NCBI RefSeq assembly: GCF_900176645.1
Contig: NZ_FXAN01000053.1
Coordinates: forward strand, 1 to 59,480
Length of the DNA: 59,480 bases
Source of the DNA: Burkholderia singularis
GTDB lineage: Bacteria > Pseudomonadota > Gammaproteobacteria > Burkholderiales > Burkholderiaceae
Reading direction: 5' to 3'
The notes beneath the pieces were generated by a model. The model was not told the DNA's origin, made no database searches, and saw only the letters and a program-made list of their open reading frames with translations. Of the stretch, positions 56,612 to 59,480 are shown in pieces. Both the position numbers and the translations under genes were made by a program. How positions within the stretch are numbered: the stretch's first letter is position 1; every line of letters begins with the position of its first letter.

Positions 56612-57595
56612 ATGATGGACTGGACCGACCGCCATTGCCGTTCGTTTCATCGGATGATCTCGCGCCATACGTGGCTTTATACGGAAATGGTGACGACAGG
56701 CGCATTGATTCACGGCGACGTCGCGCGTCACTTGGCGTTCACCCCCGAGGAAGCGCCGGTCGCGTTGCAATTGGGCGGCAGCGAACCGGCCGATCTCGCG
56801 CATTCGGCAAAACTCGGCGAGCGCTGGGGGTACGACGAAATCAACTTGAACTGCGGTTGCCCGTCCGAGCGGGTGCAGCGCGGTGCATTCGGCGCGTGCT
56901 TGATGAACGAGCCGCAACTCGTCGCGCAATGCGTGAAGGCGATGCGCGATGCCGTGTCGATCCCGGTAACGGTCAAGCACCGGATCGGCGTGGACGCGGT
57001 CGAAGATTATGGGTTCGTGCGCGACTTTGTCGGCACGGTCGCGTCGGCCGGCTGCGACGTATTTATCGTCCATGCACGCAATGCGATCCTGAAAGGCTTG
57101 TCGCCGAAGGAAAATCGCGAGATTCCGCCGCTCAAGTACGACTACGCCTATCGCTTGAAACGCGACTTTCCGCAACTCGAGATCATCATCAACGGCGGCA
57201 TCACGACGCTCGACGAAGTCGAGCAACATTTGCAGCACGTCGATGGCGTGATGCTCGGACGCGAGGCGTATCACAATCCTTACGTGCTCGCGGACGTCGA
57301 CGCACGCTTCTATCGCGCCGGCTCTGCCGCGCCAACGCGCGATGAAGTCCAAGCGCGGCTCATCGAATACTGCGCGGCCGAACTTGCGCGCGGCACTTAT
57401 CTCGGCGCGATCATCCGGCACGCGCTGGGGTTATATCGTGGCGCCGCCGGTGCGCGCGGCTGGCGCCGCGTGCTATCGGACAATAAGCGGCTGGCACGCG
57501 GCGATCTGTCGATTTTCGATGAAGCGCGCGCGCACCTGAATGCGGCGAATGCGGGCAAAGACGAGTTTTTTGAAAAAAGGGCTTTGCAAGATTAA
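56555..57595 (+). CDS. dusA: tRNA-dihydrouridine(20/20a) synthase DusA
   Basis: The 346-residue protein shows the DusA signature SVAPMMDWTDRHCRSFHR, LYTEMVTTGALIHGD, VALQLGGSEP, NLNCGCPSERVQRGAFGACL with the active-site Cys, and TVKHRIGVDAVEDY. It is an FMN- and NADPH-dependent enzyme that reduces uridine 20/20a in the tRNA D-loop. The only in-frame start before the motif is a TTG at 56555, with a stop four codons upstream and no good ribosome site. Its first 11 residues (ISQNFSIKST) seem to come from the prophage. Confidence 0.93.
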   Translation: MISQNFSIKSTSRRVSVAPMMDWTDRHCRSFHRMISRHTWLYTEMVTTGALIHGDVARHLAFTPEEAPVALQLGGSEPADLAHSAKLGERWGYDEINLNCGCPSERVQRGAFGACLMNEPQLVAQCVKAMRDAVSIPVTVKHRIGVDAVEDYGFVRDFVGTVASAGCDVFIVHARNAILKGLSPKENREIPPLKYDYAYRLKRDFPQLEIIINGGITTLDEVEQHLQHVDGVMLGREAYHNPYVLADVDARFYRAGSAAPTRDEVQARLIEYCAAELARGTYLGAIIRHALGLYRGAAGARGWRRVLSDNKRLARGDLSIFDEARAHLNAANAGKDEFFEKRALQD

Positions 57596-57670
57596 ACGGA
57601 GTTTGTATAATCTCGCTTCTTCGCTGATGAGTTCTTCCGACGAGTCAGATGAAGAGGCAGCAAGCAAGTG

Positions 57671-57746
57671 GTGGCTGTAGCTCAGTTGGTAGAGTCCAGG
57701 ATTGTGATTCCTGTTGTCGTGGGTTCGAGTCCCATCAGCCACCCCA
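57671..57746 (+). tRNA. tRNA-His (GTG)
   Basis: Acceptor GTGGCTG (57671-57677) pairs with CAGCCAC (57736-57742). The D-arm (GCTCAGTTGGTAGAGT), anticodon loop ATTGTGATT with anticodon GTG, and T-arm (TGGGTTCGAGTCCCA) are intact, and CCA is encoded. The preceding G could be the G-1 typical of tRNA-His. It is a host gene 75 bp downstream of dusA and is not split by the prophage. Confidence 0.96.
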
Positions 57747-57813
57747 AAAGATTCAAGCACTTGGCATCGGAATGCTGAATAGATGAACAGTGCGAAAATT
57801 CCCGAATGGGAAT

Positions 57814-57847
57814 AAAAAAAAGCCCGCCACCTGAGCGGGCTTTTTTA
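57814..57847. terminator. Bidirectional terminator after tRNA-His
   Basis: AGCCCGC (57821-57827) and GCGGGCT (57835-57841) flank a 7-nt loop with eight A on the left and six T on the right, so it can stop transcription from both sides. Confidence 0.92.
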
Positions 57848-58027
57848 CGTCCTGACGCGTTGCCCGCATTCGCTACGCCGCGCCCGAGCCAAGCCACATA
57901 CCTCCGGCATCGAGCAGCGGCCCAGTCGAAAGCCATCGTAATCGACCATCGAATGCGATGCCGGCGCAATACGATCCGCGCATTCGCCAATGCGCGCAGC
58001 CATCAGCGATCGCCGCCCGTTCAGCGA

Positions 58028-58225
58028 TCAATCGTATGCGTCGGACAAATAAGCGCTGCCGTCGTCGGTGATGTCCGCCCTGTCGGGGCCGCTCAAATAA
58101 ACGAATCCGTCGTTCAGCAATTCCTCGAGCGCGGGCCGGAAGGCCGCCGGCAGCGGCCGACCGGAGCCGAACTGATCGATCCATTTCAGCGCTTCGATCG
58201 CCTCGGGACTCAGGATGGGGAACAT
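58028..58225 (-). CDS. Small host protein (65 aa)
   Basis: GGAGG precedes the ATG. The product (MFPILSPEAIEALKWIDQFG; PAAFRPALEELLNDGFVYLS; DRADITDDGSAYLSDAYD) is acidic with a winged-helix-like pattern (ALxxLxxxGFV). No family is certain. It lies between the tRNA terminator and the Mop gene; 180 bp upstream of its stop nothing else is seen. Confidence 0.75.
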   Translation of the reverse strand: MFPILSPEAIEALKWIDQFGSGRPLPAAFRPALEELLNDGFVYLSGPDRADITDDGSAYLSDAYD

Positions 58226-58365
58226 AGGCCGCCTCCGCCAGGTTCGCCTCATCCTAACACTCCACAAGTGCCTGGAAAACAGCGAAAACCATGCTTCGGC
58301 GGCCCAACAGCGGCCATGGGGGAAATCTCGCCCGACGCGCAGTCGAAGCCCGATTTCCGCGCCGT

Positions 58366-58581
58366 TCAGAGGCGCGCGATCGACACTTCCGTCGACTTGA
58401 CGAGCGCCACCACCTCGGTGCCCACCTTCAGTTCCAGTTCGTCGACCGAGCGCGTCGTGATGACCGACGTGACGATGCCGAACGGCGTATCGACATCGAC
58501 CTCGGATACAACCGGCCCCCGAATGATTTCCTTCACTTTGCCGCGGAATTGATTACGCACGTTGATTGCGGTAATGCTCAT
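58366..58581 (-). CDS. Molybdopterin-binding (Mop/TOBE domain) protein
   Basis: The 71-residue protein is a single TOBE/Mop domain (MSITAINVRNQFRGKVKEII; VSEVDVDTPFGIVTSVITTR; LELKVGTEVVALVKSTEVSI). Such molbindins assemble as hexamers and store molybdate or tungstate. GGAG lies ten bases before the ATG. In several Burkholderia genomes a Mop gene sits next to the sulphonate ABC transporter genes, as here. Confidence 0.93.
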   Translation of the reverse strand: MSITAINVRNQFRGKVKEIIRGPVVSEVDVDTPFGIVTSVITTRSVDELELKVGTEVVALVKSTEVSIARL

Positions 58582-58673
58582 CGAGTATTGCTCCGAAAGA
58601 TTCGTTTGATGGAGAACAGGCTTCGTTGATCTGATCGGCACGCTCGCGCCCGATGGGCCGCGCCGCGCCATCG

Positions 58674-59480
58674 TCATACCGCCCAGCGCAGGGTGCCTGC
58701 CCTGCGCACGGCCGCGTCGCCGCCCGGATTGGGCGGCGACGTCTGCGCTCCGGCGGTGGTGTCGCCGCCCGTCAGCACGCGCTGCAGCACGCGCTCCTCA
58801 AGCGCGGCGAAGGCGGTCGACGCGCGTGCGCGCGGCCGGGCAAGCGGCACCCGCTGATCGAGCGCGACCCTGCCCGCCTCGATCAGCAAAACCCGGTCGG
58901 CGAGCGCCACCGCCTCCTGCACGTCGTGCGTGACGAGCAGCGCGGTGAAGCGATGCTCGCGCCACAAGCGCTCGATGAGCGCATGCATCTCGATGCGCGT
59001 GAGCGCGTCGAGCGCGCCGAGCGGCTCGTCGAGCAGCAGCAGTTGCGGCCGGTGCACGAGTGCACGCGCGAGCGCGACGCGCTGCCGCTGGCCGCCGGAC
59101 AACTGCGCGGGCCAATCGTTTGCGCGCGAGAGAAGCCCGACTTCGTCGAGCACCGCGCGCGCCTCGTCCTTCGCGCGCCGGCCTAGGCCGAGCATCACGT
59201 TCTGCAGCACGGTTTTCCAGGGCAGCAGGCGCGCGTCCTGATACATGATCCGCGTATCCAGCGCGTGCTCCGCGCCGCGCCGGCCACGCTTGACGAGCGT
59301 GCCGGCGCTCGGCGCCTCGAGTTCCGCGACAAGACGCAGCAACGTCGATTTCCCGCAGCCGCTACGGCCCACGATCGCGACAAACTCGCCGTGCTCGATC
59401 GACAAATCGATGTCCGACAGCACGGCCCGTTCGCCATACCGCTTGCCTACGCGCCGCAATTGCACCGCCGCGGCATCGGC
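58674..59480 (-). CDS. ssuB: ABC transporter ATPase, aliphatic sulphonate type (SsuB-like), 5' end outside window
   Basis: The ABC ATPase has Walker [13 protein letters not shown]-loop [10 protein letters not shown], signature [16 protein letters not shown], Walker [13 protein letters not shown] and switch His in LLVTHDV. The [17 protein letters not shown] sequence and the long C-terminal tail fit SsuB, which energises uptake of alkanesulphonates. The frame stays open through the window end (codons [16 protein letters not shown]), so the true start lies beyond it. The rest of the ssu operon is presumably upstream. Confidence 0.88.
   Translation of the reverse strand, partial: ADAAAVQLRRVGKRYGERAVLSDIDLSIEHGEFVAIVGRSGCGKSTLLRLVAELEAPSAGTLVKRGRRGAEHALDTRIMYQDARLLPWKTVLQNVMLGLGRRAKDEARAVLDEVGLLSRANDWPAQLSGGQRQRVALARALVHRPQLLLLDEPLGALDALTRIEMHALIERLWREHRFTALLVTHDVQEAVALADRVLLIEAGRVALDQRVPLARPRARASTAFAALEERVLQRVLTGGDTTAGAQTSPPNPGGDAAVRRAGTLRWAV

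Noticed and set aside
57671..57746. tRNA-His as the integration site
   Set aside because: The tRNA is intact, lies beyond dusA, and its 3' end shares no repeat with the left prophage border.

Overview
The window looks like a chromosome segment of a Burkholderia, most likely of the pseudomallei/thailandensis group. The flanks are very GC-rich, the host genes are typical of that genus (PIG-L deacetylase, sigma-54 activators, BON/CBS/PRC-barrel stress proteins, dusA, tRNA-His, Mop protein, SsuB-type ABC ATPase), and there are short tandem-repeat tracts. It carries one apparently complete lambdoid siphovirus-type prophage of about 44 kb (roughly 12.2-56.5 kb) with lower GC. The species call is inference.

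Layout. 1-12 kb is host: two short-unit tandem repeats, a small unknown protein, CBS and PRC-barrel proteins, a hybrid sensor kinase, a PIG-L deacetylase, a sigma-54 response regulator, a solo sigma-54 AAA+ activator, a glycosyltransferase and a BON protein. From 12.3 to 34.8 kb, all on the minus strand, are the prophage late genes, read from right to left: HNH endonuclease, small and large terminase, HK97-type portal, ClpP-like protease, capsid, connectors, tail proteins in lambda order (V, G/GT, tape measure, M, L, K, I, J), then holin, endolysin and the Rz/Rz1 spanins. An S74-chaperone tail fibre is inserted between M and L. 34.9-35.5 kb is a toxin-antitoxin cargo pair on the plus strand. 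35.6-42.9 kb (minus) is a tightly overlapping early operon with a CII-like regulator, a ParB-like protein, an iteron-bearing replication gene, DUF1064 and DUF1364 proteins and a possible late regulator.

The control region is 43-47.7 kb. A Cro/YdaS-like gene and a small CI-like repressor without a peptidase domain diverge from three 9-bp operators. A LexA box sits inside the promoter of the neighbouring convergent gene. A second inverted copy of the Cro promoter with two operators lies at 47.2 kb and probably drives the plus-strand block at 47.3-55.4 kb. That block holds many small genes, three related DUF1566 proteins, a repeat protein, a C5 DNA methyltransferase and a PrtN-like protein. The tyrosine integrase at 55.4-56.4 kb faces it and abuts dusA, tRNA-His and host genes.

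The most unusual points are these. (1) The tandem DUF1566 genes have C-terminal segments that differ almost only at codon positions 1 and 2, as expected for targets of a diversity-generating retroelement, with two truncated Avd-like N-termini and no reverse transcriptase in the window. (2) A 1071-nt stretch seems to encode two unrelated phage proteins in different frames. (3) A LexA-controlled gene next to a repressor that lacks a self-cleavage domain suggests antirepressor-type SOS induction. (4) The replication gene carries iterons with changing periodicity. (5) dusA has lost its usual start, and no matching repeat is visible at the left end of the prophage.
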